64,000 bases of DNA from Isoptericola sp044389085 (GTDB lineage Bacteria > Actinomycetota > Actinomycetes > Actinomycetales > Cellulomonadaceae): contig NZ_JBIRXP010000005.1 of assembly GCF_044389085.1 (NCBI RefSeq), forward strand, positions 306,528-370,527, read 5' to 3'. Made by a program: the position numbers and the translations under genes. Below are positions 47,639 to 55,674 of this stretch, one piece after another. Position 1 is the first letter of the stretch, and every line of letters starts with the position of its first letter. The notes under the pieces were generated by a model, which saw only the letters and a list, made by a program, of their open reading frames with translations, was not told the DNA's origin and made no database searches.

Positions 47639-48046
47639 TCAGGGGGTCCGACGGCGGGCGGCGAGCGCCGCGAGGGCCCGCCAGCCCAGCATCGTCACGC
47701 CCAGGAAGACGGCGGTGACGATCGCGAACGACACCTCGACGCCGCCGACACCGAGCACCGGCCGCAGGACCAGCCCCAGCGCCACGGTCGCGAACCACAC
47801 CGCGACCCCCGTGGGCCACACCTGCGCGGGGGCGCGCCAGGCGCGCGTGGCGAGCCAGCCGACCGCGAGACCGACCACGAACGTCAGGCCCACGAGCGCG
47901 ACGTGACCGACGTCGCCGCCGGTGTCGTGGTTCGCGGTGCCCACGAGCGTGAACACCGCCACGCACACGAGGTCGCAGACGGCGGCGGGCCAGGCGGGCC
48001 GGGGCGCCGACGAGGTCGGCCGGGCGGGGGCGGAGGCGTCGTTCAC
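47639..48046 (-). CDS. DUF3054 membrane protein
   Basis: A 135-residue protein with four hydrophobic helices (about 20-40, 47-66, 77-97 and 102-124). AAVCDLVCVAVFTLVGTANHD and GVAVWFATVALGLVLRPV follow the DUF3054 pattern of actinobacteria. The function is unknown. The GTG start has TAGCCT 7 bases upstream. Confidence 0.82.
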   Translation of the reverse strand: MNDASAPARPTSSAPRPAWPAAVCDLVCVAVFTLVGTANHDTGGDVGHVALVGLTFVVGLAVGWLATRAWRAPAQVWPTGVAVWFATVALGLVLRPVLGVGGVEVSFAIVTAVFLGVTMLGWRALAALAARRRTP

Positions 48047-48053
48047 GGGACCG

Positions 48054-48059
48054 AGGCTA
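48054..48059 (-). promoter_or_regulatory. Leaderless -10 element of the DUF3054 gene
   Basis: On the minus strand TAGCCT lies 7 bases before the GTG at 48046. It sits between the stop of the metallo-hydrolase gene and the DUF3054 start. Confidence 0.45.
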
Positions 48060-48079
48060 ACCGGCGCAGGGCCCGACGG

Positions 48080-48886
48080 TCACAGCTCGTGCACCCCGCC
48101 GGCGGTCGCCACCGCGACCGGTCCGTCGTACGCCGAGCGGGCCTCGGCCATCGCGGTCTCCGGCACGTTCCACACGGGCAGGTGCGTCAGCAGCAGGCTG
48201 CGCACCCCCGCGGCCGCGGCGGCCTCCCCCGCCCGCCGGCCGGTGAGGTGGATGCCGGGCTCCACGCCGTCGTCGCGCCCCTCCTGGAACGCCGCCTCGC
48301 ACAGGAACAGGTCGGCCCCCCGAGCGCCGTCGACGAGACCGTCGCACGCGTCGGTGTCCCCCGAGTACACGAGCGTGGCCCGCTCCCCCGGGCGCACCGA
48401 CGACGGCCCCGTGACGCGGATGCCGTACGCCTCGACCGGGTGGTACACGGCGAACGGCTCGAGCTCGAACGGCCCGACCCGCACCGGCGCCCCCGGACGC
48501 CAGGCGCGCACGTCGTACTCCCCGTCCATCGACTCGCCGGGCGCCAGCCCGTACATCGCGGCCGCCCGCTCCGCCGTCGTGCTCGGGCCGAGCACCGGCA
48601 GGCGCCGGCCGACGCCCGTGCGGGTGCCCCCGCGCTCCGGGTGGTAGCGCAGGTAGACGTACAGCCCGGACAGGTCCGCGCAGTGGTCGGGGTGCAGGTG
48701 GGACAGCGCGACGGCGTCCAGGTCGAGCGGGTCGACGTGCCGCTGCAGGGCGCCGAGCGCACCGTTGCCGAGGTCGAGCACGACGTTCCAGTCCCGCTCG
48801 CCGTCGTGCGCCTGCAGCAGGTACGCGGACGCCGGGGAGGCCGGCCCCGGGAACGACCCCGAGACCCCCACGGTCACCAGCCTCAT
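48080..48886 (-). CDS. MBL-fold metallo-hydrolase, RNase Z-like
   Basis: A 268-residue metallo-beta-lactamase-fold hydrolase. ALSHLHPDHCADLSGLYVYL is the HxHxDH metal motif, VYSGDTDACDGLVDGARGADLFLCEAAF supplies the bridging Asp, and SLLLTHLPVW the last His. The type is RNase Z/cAMP-phosphodiesterase-like, commonly found after murI in actinobacteria. The ATG overlaps the murI stop by 4 bases. The substrate is unknown. Confidence 0.85.
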   Translation of the reverse strand: MRLVTVGVSGSFPGPASPASAYLLQAHDGERDWNVVLDLGNGALGALQRHVDPLDLDAVALSHLHPDHCADLSGLYVYLRYHPERGGTRTGVGRRLPVLGPSTTAERAAAMYGLAPGESMDGEYDVRAWRPGAPVRVGPFELEPFAVYHPVEAYGIRVTGPSSVRPGERATLVYSGDTDACDGLVDGARGADLFLCEAAFQEGRDDGVEPGIHLTGRRAGEAAAAAGVRSLLLTHLPVWNVPETAMAEARSAYDGPVAVATAGGVHEL

Positions 48887-49686
48887 GCGGCCTCCACCAG
48901 GGTCACCTCCGGCCCCAGGAACCGGCGCGCGAGCCGCTCGAACGGCTCGGGCTCCCCCGTCGCGAGGAACCGGTGCACCGGCGGGGGCGCGTCGGGCGAG
49001 CGCTCGAGGCCGTGCTGGACGAGGTTGCGGAACACGTCCTTGGCGGTCTCCTCGGCGCTGGACACGAGCGTGACGTCCTCGCCCATCACGTAGGAGACGG
49101 CGCCCGCCAGCAGCGGGTAGTGGGTGCAGCCCAGGACGAGCGTGTCGACCCCTGCGGCCTTCACCGGGTCGAGGTACCGGTGGGCCACCTCGAGCACCTC
49201 GGGGCCCGACGTCTGCCCACGCTCCACGAGCGGCACGAAGTCGGGGCACGCCTGCGTGGTGATCTCCAGCCCGGGCGTGACGTGGAACGCGTCGTCGTAC
49301 GCGCGCGAGTCGATGGTGGTCTTCGTGCCGATGACACCGATGCGCCCGGTCTTCGACGTGAGCACCGCGCGGCGGGCCGCGGGCCGGATGACCTCGACGA
49401 CGGGGATGCCGCGACGCACGGTGTACCGCTCGCGGGCGTCGGGCAGCGCCACCGCGGTGGCCGAGTTGCAGGCGATGACCAGCATCTTCACGCCCTCGTC
49501 GACCAGCCGGTCCATCACCGCGAGCGCCATCGCGCGCACGGCGGCGAGCGGCTTGGGCCCGTACGGGCTGTTCGCCGTGTCCCCCAGGTAGAGCACCTGC
49601 TCGTGGGGCAGCTGGTCGAGGATGGAGCGCGCGACGGTCAGCCCGCCGACGCCGCTGTCGAAGATCCCGATGGGGGCGTCGTTCAC
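48883..49686 (-). CDS. murI: Glutamate racemase
   Basis: A 267-residue cofactor-independent racemase making D-glutamate for peptidoglycan. PIGIFDSGVGGLTVARSIL is the N-terminal signature; LVIACNSATAVAL and LVLGCTHYPLLAG carry the two catalytic cysteines. The GTG start has TAGGCT 7 bases upstream. It is translationally coupled to the metallo-hydrolase gene. Confidence 0.96.
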   Translation of the reverse strand: MNDAPIGIFDSGVGGLTVARSILDQLPHEQVLYLGDTANSPYGPKPLAAVRAMALAVMDRLVDEGVKMLVIACNSATAVALPDARERYTVRRGIPVVEVIRPAARRAVLTSKTGRIGVIGTKTTIDSRAYDDAFHVTPGLEITTQACPDFVPLVERGQTSGPEVLEVAHRYLDPVKAAGVDTLVLGCTHYPLLAGAVSYVMGEDVTLVSSAEETAKDVFRNLVQHGLERSPDAPPPVHRFLATGEPEPFERLARRFLGPEVTLVEAA

Positions 49687-49693
49687 GCGAGGA

Positions 49694-49699
49694 AGCCTA
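49694..49699 (-). promoter_or_regulatory. Leaderless -10 element of murI
   Basis: On the minus strand TAGGCT lies 7 bases before the GTG at 49686. Confidence 0.5.
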
Positions 49700-49814
49700 G
49701 TCGCGACGAGCCGTCACGACCCCGGGGAGTGAGCGGCGACACGGCGTGGCGCCCGCCACAGCAGCGGCCCGGCCTGCGGCGACGCGCGCGGCCCGCAGCC
49801 CCGCGCCGCGCCCG

Positions 49815-50525
49815 TCAGGGGGCCGAGCGCCCGGCCCGCAGCTCCGCGAGCATCTCGTCGACCAGCGACTCCTGCGCGAACCCCGCGGCGACGAACACCC
49901 CGCCCCAGTACCGCCGCTCCCGCCCGGTCAGCCCGACACGCTCCCAGCCGGCGTACGTGTCGTCCTCGTCCTCCGCGTCGTCCTCGTCGGTCCCGTCGGT
50001 CTCGTCGTCCTCGTCGTCCTCGTCGTCGTCGAGGCCGGCGAGGACGTCCTCGTGCAGGGTCTCGACGTCCTCGTCGTCGACGAGCCCCAGGCGCTCGGCC
50101 AGCACGAGCCGCACGTCCGTCAGCGCGCCGGCGAACTCCTGCGCGGACTCGCGCGGCACGACGAGCTCCGCCCCGTCCCGTGGGTCGTCCGGCAGCGTGT
50201 CCGGGGAGTCGAGGGCGTCGGCGAACGCGACGAGGCGGGCCACCTTCCCCGCGGCCAGGTCGGTCTGCGTCAGGTGCCGGAACTCGGCGGCGACGTCGGC
50301 GTCCTCGTCGTGCGCGTCGGGCAGCAGCCGCTGCACGGCCGGGTCCTGCGGGACACGCGCGACGCCGGTGAAGGCGACGCCGTCGCCCACCTCGACGCCC
50401 GGCTCCAGACCCGACTCGGCGCGCACCAGCTCCGCGACGTCGCGCGCGACGCGGCCGAGCACCTCCCGCTCCACGTCGTCCCACCGGGCGACGTAGCCCG
50501 CCGGGGCGGACCGGAACGGCGTCAT
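49815..50525 (-). CDS. DUF2017 protein, partner of ClpS
   Basis: A 236-residue soluble protein. The N-terminal APAGYVARWDDVEREVLGRVARDVAELV and the later RYWGGVFVAAGFAQESLVDEML fit the DUF2017 family, which sits directly after clpS in most actinobacteria. Residues about 170-196 form an unusual run of Asp/Glu with a few Thr, encoded by near-tandem GTCGTCCTC on the plus strand. The function is unknown; a role in the ClpS/ClpAP pathway is only inferred from position. The ATG overlaps the clpS stop. Confidence 0.85.
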   Translation of the reverse strand: MTPFRSAPAGYVARWDDVEREVLGRVARDVAELVRAESGLEPGVEVGDGVAFTGVARVPQDPAVQRLLPDAHDEDADVAAEFRHLTQTDLAAGKVARLVAFADALDSPDTLPDDPRDGAELVVPRESAQEFAGALTDVRLVLAERLGLVDDEDVETLHEDVLAGLDDDEDDEDDETDGTDEDDAEDEDDTYAGWERVGLTGRERRYWGGVFVAAGFAQESLVDEMLAELRAGRSAP

Positions 50526-50917
50526 GCCGCGCCCCCGCCCAGGCCGGGCGCACCGCCGTCGGCGCCGTCGGAGGCGCCCGACTGCCGCAGCGTGGCCCAC
50601 AGCCCGAACCCGTGCATCGCCTGCACGTCCACCTCCATGCGCTCGCGCGGTCCGGACGACACCACGGCGCGCCCGTCGTGGTGCACCTGCAGCATCAGCT
50701 TCTGGGCCTTCGCCGGCGGGTAGCCGAAGTAGCTCTCGAAGACGTAGCTCACGTAGGACATGAGGTTGACCGGGTCGTTCCACACGATCGTCACCCAGGG
50801 GTCCGCGACGGCGGCCGCCGCGTCGGTCCGGGTGTCCGTCTCGGTCTCCCGCCCCACCTCGGTCGCCGCGGCTGCTGTCGCGGGCCTCGCCGCGAGCGTC
50901 GTCGTCTGCCGGTTCAC
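50522..50917 (-). CDS. clpS: ATP-dependent Clp protease adaptor ClpS
   Basis: A 131-residue N-end-rule adaptor that delivers substrates to ClpA/ClpC. The core WVTIVWNDPVNLMSYVSYVFESYFGYPPAKAQKLMLQVHHDGRAVV contains the Asn-Asp pair and helix that hold the N-degron residue. The N-terminal 38 residues are disordered-looking, and a Gly/Ala-rich tail follows the fold. The GTG start has TACGCT 6 bases upstream. It is divergent from pncB. Confidence 0.93.
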   Translation of the reverse strand: MNRQTTTLAARPATAAAATEVGRETETDTRTDAAAAVADPWVTIVWNDPVNLMSYVSYVFESYFGYPPAKAQKLMLQVHHDGRAVVSSGPRERMEVDVQAMHGFGLWATLRQSGASDGADGGAPGLGGGAA

Positions 50918-50923
50918 CCGCCC

Positions 50924-50929
50924 AGCGTA
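50924..50929 (-). promoter_or_regulatory. Leaderless -10 element of clpS
   Basis: On the minus strand TACGCT lies 6 bases before the GTG at 50917. Confidence 0.55.
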
Positions 50930-51000
50930 GGCACAGCCGGCGCGTGGTCGTCGACCGTCCGCCTGGCGGGCTTCACCCTGCCGGACCAGCGCGGGAGCCC

Positions 51001-51006
51001 TACCGT
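51001..51006 (+). promoter_or_regulatory. Leaderless -10 element of pncB
   Basis: TACCGT lies 6 bases (GTCCCC) before the ATG at 51013, with no ribosome site. Confidence 0.55.
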
Positions 51007-51012
51007 GTCCCC

Positions 51013-52461
51013 ATGATCGACGAGCCCCGGGGCGGCGCCGCCCCGTCGCTGCAGGCCGTCCCGGCTGCCCCGCTCCCGTCCGTCCGCCCGTCGGTCGCGC
51101 TCCTCACGGACCGCTACGAGCTGACGATGCTGCAGGCGGCCCTCGCGGACGGCACCGCCCACCGGCACTGCGTCTTCGAGGTCTTCACGCGCCGCCTCCC
51201 CGCCGGGCGCCGCTACGGCGTCCTCGCGGGCACGGGACGCATCCTCGAGGCGCTCACCCACTTCCGGTTCGGCGACGCCGAGCTCGCCTACCTGGAGCGC
51301 GCCGGCGTCGTGGACGACCGGACGCTGGACTTCCTGCGCGGCTACCGGTTCACGGGCACCATCCAGGGCTACGCCGAGGGCGAGATCTTCTTCCCCGGCT
51401 CTCCCGTGCTCCAGGTCGAGGGCACGTTCGCCGAGGCGGTGCTGCTCGAGACGCTGATCCTGTCGATCCTCAACTACGACTCCGCCATCGCGTCCGCGGC
51501 GTCGCGCATGACCAGCGCCGCCGTGGACCGCCCGGTGCTCGAGATGGGTTCCCGCCGCGCGCACGAGCAGGCTGCCGTCGCGGCCGCGCGCGCCGCGGTG
51601 ATCGGCGGCTTCGCGGGGACGTCGAACCTCGAGGCGGGCATGCGCTACGGCCTCGACACGATCGGCACCGCCGCGCACGCGTTCACCCTGCTGCACGACG
51701 ACGAGCGCTCGGCGTTCGACTCGCAGATCGCGTCGCTCGGCTCGGGCACCACGCTGCTGGTCGACACCTACGACGTGCGCCGCGGCGTCGAGAACGCGAT
51801 CGCCGCCGGCGGGACGTCGCTCGGCGCCGTGCGGCTGGACTCGGGCGACCTCGGCGTCCTGGCCGTCGAGGTCCGTCGCCAGCTCGACGAGCTGGGGGCC
51901 ACCGGCACGAAGATCGTCGTGACGTCGGACCTGGACGAGCACGCGATCGCCGGGCTCGCGGCGATGCCCGTGGACGTCTACGGCGTCGGGACGTCCCTCG
52001 TCACCGGGTCGGGCGCGCCCACCTGCGGCATGGTCTACAAGCTCGTCGCCCGCGCCGACCGGTCCGGCGTGCTGCAGCCGGTCGCAAAGGCGTCCGCTCA
52101 GAAGACCAGCCAGGGTGGCCGCAAGGGGGCCGCCCGCCGCTACGGCCGCGACGGCCGCGCCGTCGAGGAGGTGCTCGTCACCGGCCCGGACGACCTCGTG
52201 GTGGCCTGGTCCCCCGAGGACGGCGACACCCTGCACGTCGGGCCGGACGACGAGTCCGCCGACGGCGAGCGTCCCGACCTGCGCAGCCTCCTCGTGCCGC
52301 TCGTCGTGGACGGCGCGGTGGACTCCCGGTGGGTCGGCGCGTACGGGGTGCACAACGCGGCCCGCCACCACCTGCAGGCCCGCGCGGAGCTGCCGCGCGG
52401 CGGGCGCCGCCTCTCCGCCGGGGACCCGGCGATCCCCACCGTGGACCTCCTGCTGCGCTGA
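51013..52461 (+). CDS. pncB: Nicotinate phosphoribosyltransferase
   Basis: A 482-residue enzyme joining nicotinate and PRPP to nicotinate mononucleotide in NAD salvage. LLTDRYELTMLQAALADGTA is the N-terminal signature, VLEMGSRRAHEQAAVAAARAAVIGGFAGTSN the substrate loop, and AVRLDSGDLGVLAVEVR the PRPP-side Asp-Ser-Gly-Asp. The actinobacterial form is usually 430-450 residues; the extra length is in the C-terminal part. Divergence from clpS is the common actinobacterial order. Confidence 0.94.
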   Translation: MIDEPRGGAAPSLQAVPAAPLPSVRPSVALLTDRYELTMLQAALADGTAHRHCVFEVFTRRLPAGRRYGVLAGTGRILEALTHFRFGDAELAYLERAGVVDDRTLDFLRGYRFTGTIQGYAEGEIFFPGSPVLQVEGTFAEAVLLETLILSILNYDSAIASAASRMTSAAVDRPVLEMGSRRAHEQAAVAAARAAVIGGFAGTSNLEAGMRYGLDTIGTAAHAFTLLHDDERSAFDSQIASLGSGTTLLVDTYDVRRGVENAIAAGGTSLGAVRLDSGDLGVLAVEVRRQLDELGATGTKIVVTSDLDEHAIAGLAAMPVDVYGVGTSLVTGSGAPTCGMVYKLVARADRSGVLQPVAKASAQKTSQGGRKGAARRYGRDGRAVEEVLVTGPDDLVVAWSPEDGDTLHVGPDDESADGERPDLRSLLVPLVVDGAVDSRWVGAYGVHNAARHHLQARAELPRGGRRLSAGDPAIPTVDLLLR

Positions 52462-52474
52462 GCCCGGCGATGCG

Positions 52475-52498
52475 GGTCGCCCTGGTCACGGGGCGACC
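52475..52498. terminator. Hairpin between converging pncB and helicase genes
   Basis: GGTCGCCC (52475-52482) pairs with GGGCGACC (52491-52498) over an 8-base loop. It begins 13 bases after the pncB stop and can serve both converging genes. Confidence 0.55.
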
Positions 52499-52552
52499 GA
52501 GATCCTGCGGGAGAGCGGGCAGGGGTGACGCGGCGGAGACGCCCGCGCGGTG

Positions 52553-54409
52553 CTACTTCTTCCCGACGAACCAGCCGCGCACCATCTCGACCCGCGCGGC
52601 CAGCTGGTCCGCGGTGGCCAGCGGCACCTCCGGGCCGCCGCAGCGGCGGCGGAGCTCGTTGTGCACGGAGCCGTGCGGGGTGCTGCTCTTGCGGGCCCAG
52701 GCGGACACCAGCTTGGACAGCTCCTTGCGCAGGTCGGCGGCCCGGCGGTGCTCGGCCTCCGACTGCTCGAGCGCGGCCTCGGACGCCGTGGCGCCGCCAC
52801 GCCCGCGCACCTGCTGCGCCTGGCGCTGCCGCAGCAGCGTGGTCACCTGGTCGGCCTCCAGGAGGCCCGGCAGGCCGAGGAAGTCCAGCTCCTCCGCGGA
52901 GCCGACGTCCGCGCCCGTGCCGAACTCGCCGCCGTCGAACAGGACACGGTCGAACGACGCCTGCGCCTCGAGCGCCTCGAAGGAACCGAGGAGCTCCCCC
53001 GACGCCTTCTCCTCCTTGTTCGCCGCCGCGAGGAGCGCGGCCTCGGGGTCGTACTCGATCCCCTGTTCCTCGGCGGTCTTCGGGCGGTCGAGCGCATGGT
53101 CGCGCTCCAGCTCCATGCCGTTGGCCAGCTCGAGCAGCAGCGGCACGCTCGGCAGGAACACCGACGCCGTCTCGCCGCGCTTGCGGGCACGCACGAAACG
53201 GCCCACGGCCTGCGCGAAGAACAGCGGCGTCGACGTGCTCGTGGCGTACACGCCGACGGCGAGCCGCGGCACGTCCACGCCCTCCGACACCATCCGCACC
53301 GCGACCATCCACCGCGAGGTGCCCTGCGCGAACTCGTCGATGCGGGCGCTGGCGCCGTCGTCGTCGGACAGCACGACCGTGGGGCTCTGGCCGGTGAGCC
53401 GGGCCAGGTGCCCCGCGTACGCCCGCGCGTCGGTCTGGTCGGTGGCGATGACCAGGCCGCCCGCGTCCGGGACGGTGCGGCGCATCTCGGTGAGCCGCTT
53501 GTCGGCCCCCGAGAGCACCGACGGGATCCACTCGCCGTTCGGGTCCAGGGCCGTGCGCCACGCCTGGGCGTGCATGTCCTTCGTCATCGCCTCGCCGAGG
53601 CGGGCGCTGACCTCGTCGCCGGCCTTGGTGCGCCAGCGCATGTTGCCCGAGTACGTCATGAACAGCACGGGCCGCACGACGTGGTCGCGCAGCGCGTCGC
53701 CGTACCCGTAGGTGTAGTCCGCCTTGGACCGGCGGATGCCCTCCCGGTCCTCCTCGTAGGTGACGAACGGGATCGGGGCCGTGTCCGAGCGGAAGGGTGT
53801 GCCCGTCAGGGCGAGCCGCTTCGTGGCGTCCTCGAACGCCTCGCGGACCGCGTCGCCCCAGCTCAGGGCGTCACCCCCGTGGTGCACCTCGTCGAGGATG
53901 ACGAGCGTGCGCGCGGCCTCGGTGCGGGCGCGGTGCAGCGCCGGCTTCGCCGCGACCTGCGCGTACGTGAGGGCGACGCCGTCGTAGTGCGAGCCGTGCC
54001 GGCCCTGGCTGTTCTTGAACGACGGGTCGATCCGGATGCCCACCCGGGCGGCGGCGTCGGCCCACTGGTGCTTGAGGTGCTCCGTGGGCGCGACGACGGT
54101 CACGCGTCGCACGATCCCGGCCTCGAGCAGCTCGGTGGCGACGCGCAGCGCGAACGTCGTCTTGCCCGCGCCGGGCGTCGCGACGGCGAGGAAGTCCCGC
54201 GGGTCGCTCTGCCGGTACAGCTCGAGCGCCTCCGCCTGCCAGGCACGGAGGTTGGACGCCGTGCCCCACGGCGCGCGGCGCGGGAACGCCGGGCTCAGGT
54301 GGGACGCGGCGGCCGACGACGGCGACTGCGGCAGCGGCTTGGCGGGCTCGGCCGTCGCCTGGAAGAGATCGGGGGTGGACTCGGGCTCGGGAAGCGGCTG
54401 CGCGCTCAC
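52553..54409 (-). CDS. DEAD/DEAH-type helicase
   Basis: A 618-residue superfamily 2 helicase. NLRAWQAEALELY and VATPGAGKTTFALRVATEL are motifs Q and I, VVAPTEHLKHQW Ia, VILDEVHHGGDALSWG II, LALTGTPFRSD III, and MVSEGVDVPRLAVGVYAT with FFAQAVGRFVRARKRGE motifs V and VI. The C-terminal 200 residues are charged and helical. The arrangement resembles the ERCC3/RadD-like SF2 proteins paired with DUF3039 in actinobacteria. The GTG start overlaps the DUF3039 stop (GTGA). The role in DNA or RNA metabolism is not established. Confidence 0.86.
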   Translation of the reverse strand: MSAQPLPEPESTPDLFQATAEPAKPLPQSPSSAAASHLSPAFPRRAPWGTASNLRAWQAEALELYRQSDPRDFLAVATPGAGKTTFALRVATELLEAGIVRRVTVVAPTEHLKHQWADAAARVGIRIDPSFKNSQGRHGSHYDGVALTYAQVAAKPALHRARTEAARTLVILDEVHHGGDALSWGDAVREAFEDATKRLALTGTPFRSDTAPIPFVTYEEDREGIRRSKADYTYGYGDALRDHVVRPVLFMTYSGNMRWRTKAGDEVSARLGEAMTKDMHAQAWRTALDPNGEWIPSVLSGADKRLTEMRRTVPDAGGLVIATDQTDARAYAGHLARLTGQSPTVVLSDDDGASARIDEFAQGTSRWMVAVRMVSEGVDVPRLAVGVYATSTSTPLFFAQAVGRFVRARKRGETASVFLPSVPLLLELANGMELERDHALDRPKTAEEQGIEYDPEAALLAAANKEEKASGELLGSFEALEAQASFDRVLFDGGEFGTGADVGSAEELDFLGLPGLLEADQVTTLLRQRQAQQVRGRGGATASEAALEQSEAEHRRAADLRKELSKLVSAWARKSSTPHGSVHNELRRRCGGPEVPLATADQLAARVEMVRGWFVGKK

Positions 54410-54723
54410 TTGCCGGAGTCGCCCTCGCCGCCCTCGCCGTCCTGCGGGTCGCGGAGGCCGTCGTAGATCTCCTTGCAGACGGGGCACACCGGGAACTTCG
54501 ACGGGTCACGACCCGGCACCCACACCTTGCCGCAGAGCGCGATCACGGGCTTGCCCGACAGGGCGGACTCCATGATCTTCTCCTTGCGCACGTAGTGCGC
54601 GAAGCGCTCGTGGTCGCCCGGCTCCGCGGCCTGCTCGCGGGTGTCGGGACGCTCCAGCACGCTCGTGCCGGCCCCGGTGTCCTGCGAGGGGTCGGCCGGC
54701 GGGGTGGAGAGGGGATCGCTCAT
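54406..54723 (-). CDS. DUF3039 protein with a small zinc motif
   Basis: A 105-residue protein. HERFAHYVRKEKIMESALSGKPVIALCGKVWVPGRDP is the DUF3039 signature, and FPVCPVCKEIYDGL supplies two more cysteines, so a one-zinc ribbon is likely. It occurs beside the helicase gene throughout actinobacteria, with 4 bases of overlap here. The function is unknown; helping the helicase is an inference from conserved linkage. Confidence 0.85.
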   Translation of the reverse strand: MSDPLSTPPADPSQDTGAGTSVLERPDTREQAAEPGDHERFAHYVRKEKIMESALSGKPVIALCGKVWVPGRDPSKFPVCPVCKEIYDGLRDPQDGEGGEGDSGK

Positions 54724-54730
54724 GCCGGGC

Positions 54731-54736
54731 AGTCTA
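54731..54736 (-). promoter_or_regulatory. Leaderless -10 element of the DUF3039-helicase operon
   Basis: On the minus strand TAGACT lies 7 bases before the ATG at 54723. Confidence 0.5.
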
Positions 54737-54797
54737 CGACGCACCCCCCGACGCTCCACCGCCACGCCGGCCCCCGTGCCGCGGATCCGGGCAGGGA

Positions 54798-55580
54798 TCA
54801 CAGCCCCTGCCAGCCGGGCTTGGACGCGAACGTCTGGCGGTAGTACGCGGCGAGCTGCAGGCGCGATGCGGCGGCGTCGTCGACCAGCACGGTCGCGTGC
54901 GGGTGCAGCTGCATCACGGTGCCCGGCCACATCGCGGAGATCGGGCCCTCGACGAGCTGGTGCACGGCCTCGGCCTTCTGCCGCCCGGTGGCCAGCAGCA
55001 CCAGGTGGCGTGCCTGCATGATCGTGCCCAGGCCCTGCGTGAGGCAGTGGGTCGGCACCTGCTCCACGTCGTCGTCGAAGAACCGCGCGTTGTCGAGGCG
55101 GGTCTGCGCCGTGAGGGTCTTGATCCGCGTGCGGGACGCGAGCGACGACCCGGGCTCGTTGAACGCGATGTGGCCGTCCGTGCCGATCCCGAGGAGCTGG
55201 AGGTCCACGCCGCCCGCGTCCGTGATCGCCTGCTCGTAGGCGGCGCACGCCGCCGGGATGTCGGCGGCCAGGCCGTCCGGGCCGTGCACCTGGTCCGCGG
55301 GCCAGCCGACGCGCGAGGCGATCTCCGTCTCGATCACGTTGCGGTACCGCTGCGGGTGCGCGGCGTCCAGGCCCACGTACTCGTCCAGCATGAACCCGCG
55401 CGCCCGGTCGAACGAGAGCCCTTCCTCGCGGTGACGACGCGCCAGCTCGTCGTACACCTTCAGCGGGCTCGACCCCGTCGCCAGCCCCAGCACCGTGGCC
55501 GGGTCCTGGCGCAGCAGCGCCTCGATCGCGTCGGCCGCCAGCACGGCCAGCTCGTCGGCGGGGGCGATCACGACTTCCAT
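54798..55580 (-). CDS. nagB: Glucosamine-6-phosphate deaminase
   Basis: A 260-residue enzyme converting glucosamine-6-phosphate to fructose-6-phosphate and ammonia. TGSSPLKVYDEL binds the phosphate, MLDEYVGLDAAHPQRY carries the catalytic Asp, and LLGIGTDGHIAFNEPGSSL the active-site loop with His. Length and motifs match the hexameric NagB family. It is the last gene of the sugar operon, 94 bases beyond the second binding-protein gene. It points to N-acetylglucosamine or another amino sugar as operon substrate. No nagA is in the window. Confidence 0.94.
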   Translation of the reverse strand: MEVVIAPADELAVLAADAIEALLRQDPATVLGLATGSSPLKVYDELARRHREEGLSFDRARGFMLDEYVGLDAAHPQRYRNVIETEIASRVGWPADQVHGPDGLAADIPAACAAYEQAITDAGGVDLQLLGIGTDGHIAFNEPGSSLASRTRIKTLTAQTRLDNARFFDDDVEQVPTHCLTQGLGTIMQARHLVLLATGRQKAEAVHQLVEGPISAMWPGTVMQLHPHATVLVDDAAASRLQLAAYYRQTFASKPGWQGL

Positions 55581-55609
55581 GGGGGCTCCAGTCTCTCGGG
55601 TCGGGGCGC

Positions 55610-55626
55610 TGGACCGGACCGGTCCA
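55610..55626. promoter_or_regulatory. Perfect palindrome upstream of nagB
   Basis: TGGACCG-GAC-CGGTCCA has 7-base arms around a 3-base centre and lies 30 bases before the nagB start. It may be an operator or a small RNA hairpin separating nagB from the transporter genes. It does not match the DasR site (TGGTCTAGACCA) well. Confidence 0.45.
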
Positions 55627-55674
55627 TCATCCCGTCGACGTGCGGGTCCACGCGCTCCGCGCGGTGGGGTCGGG

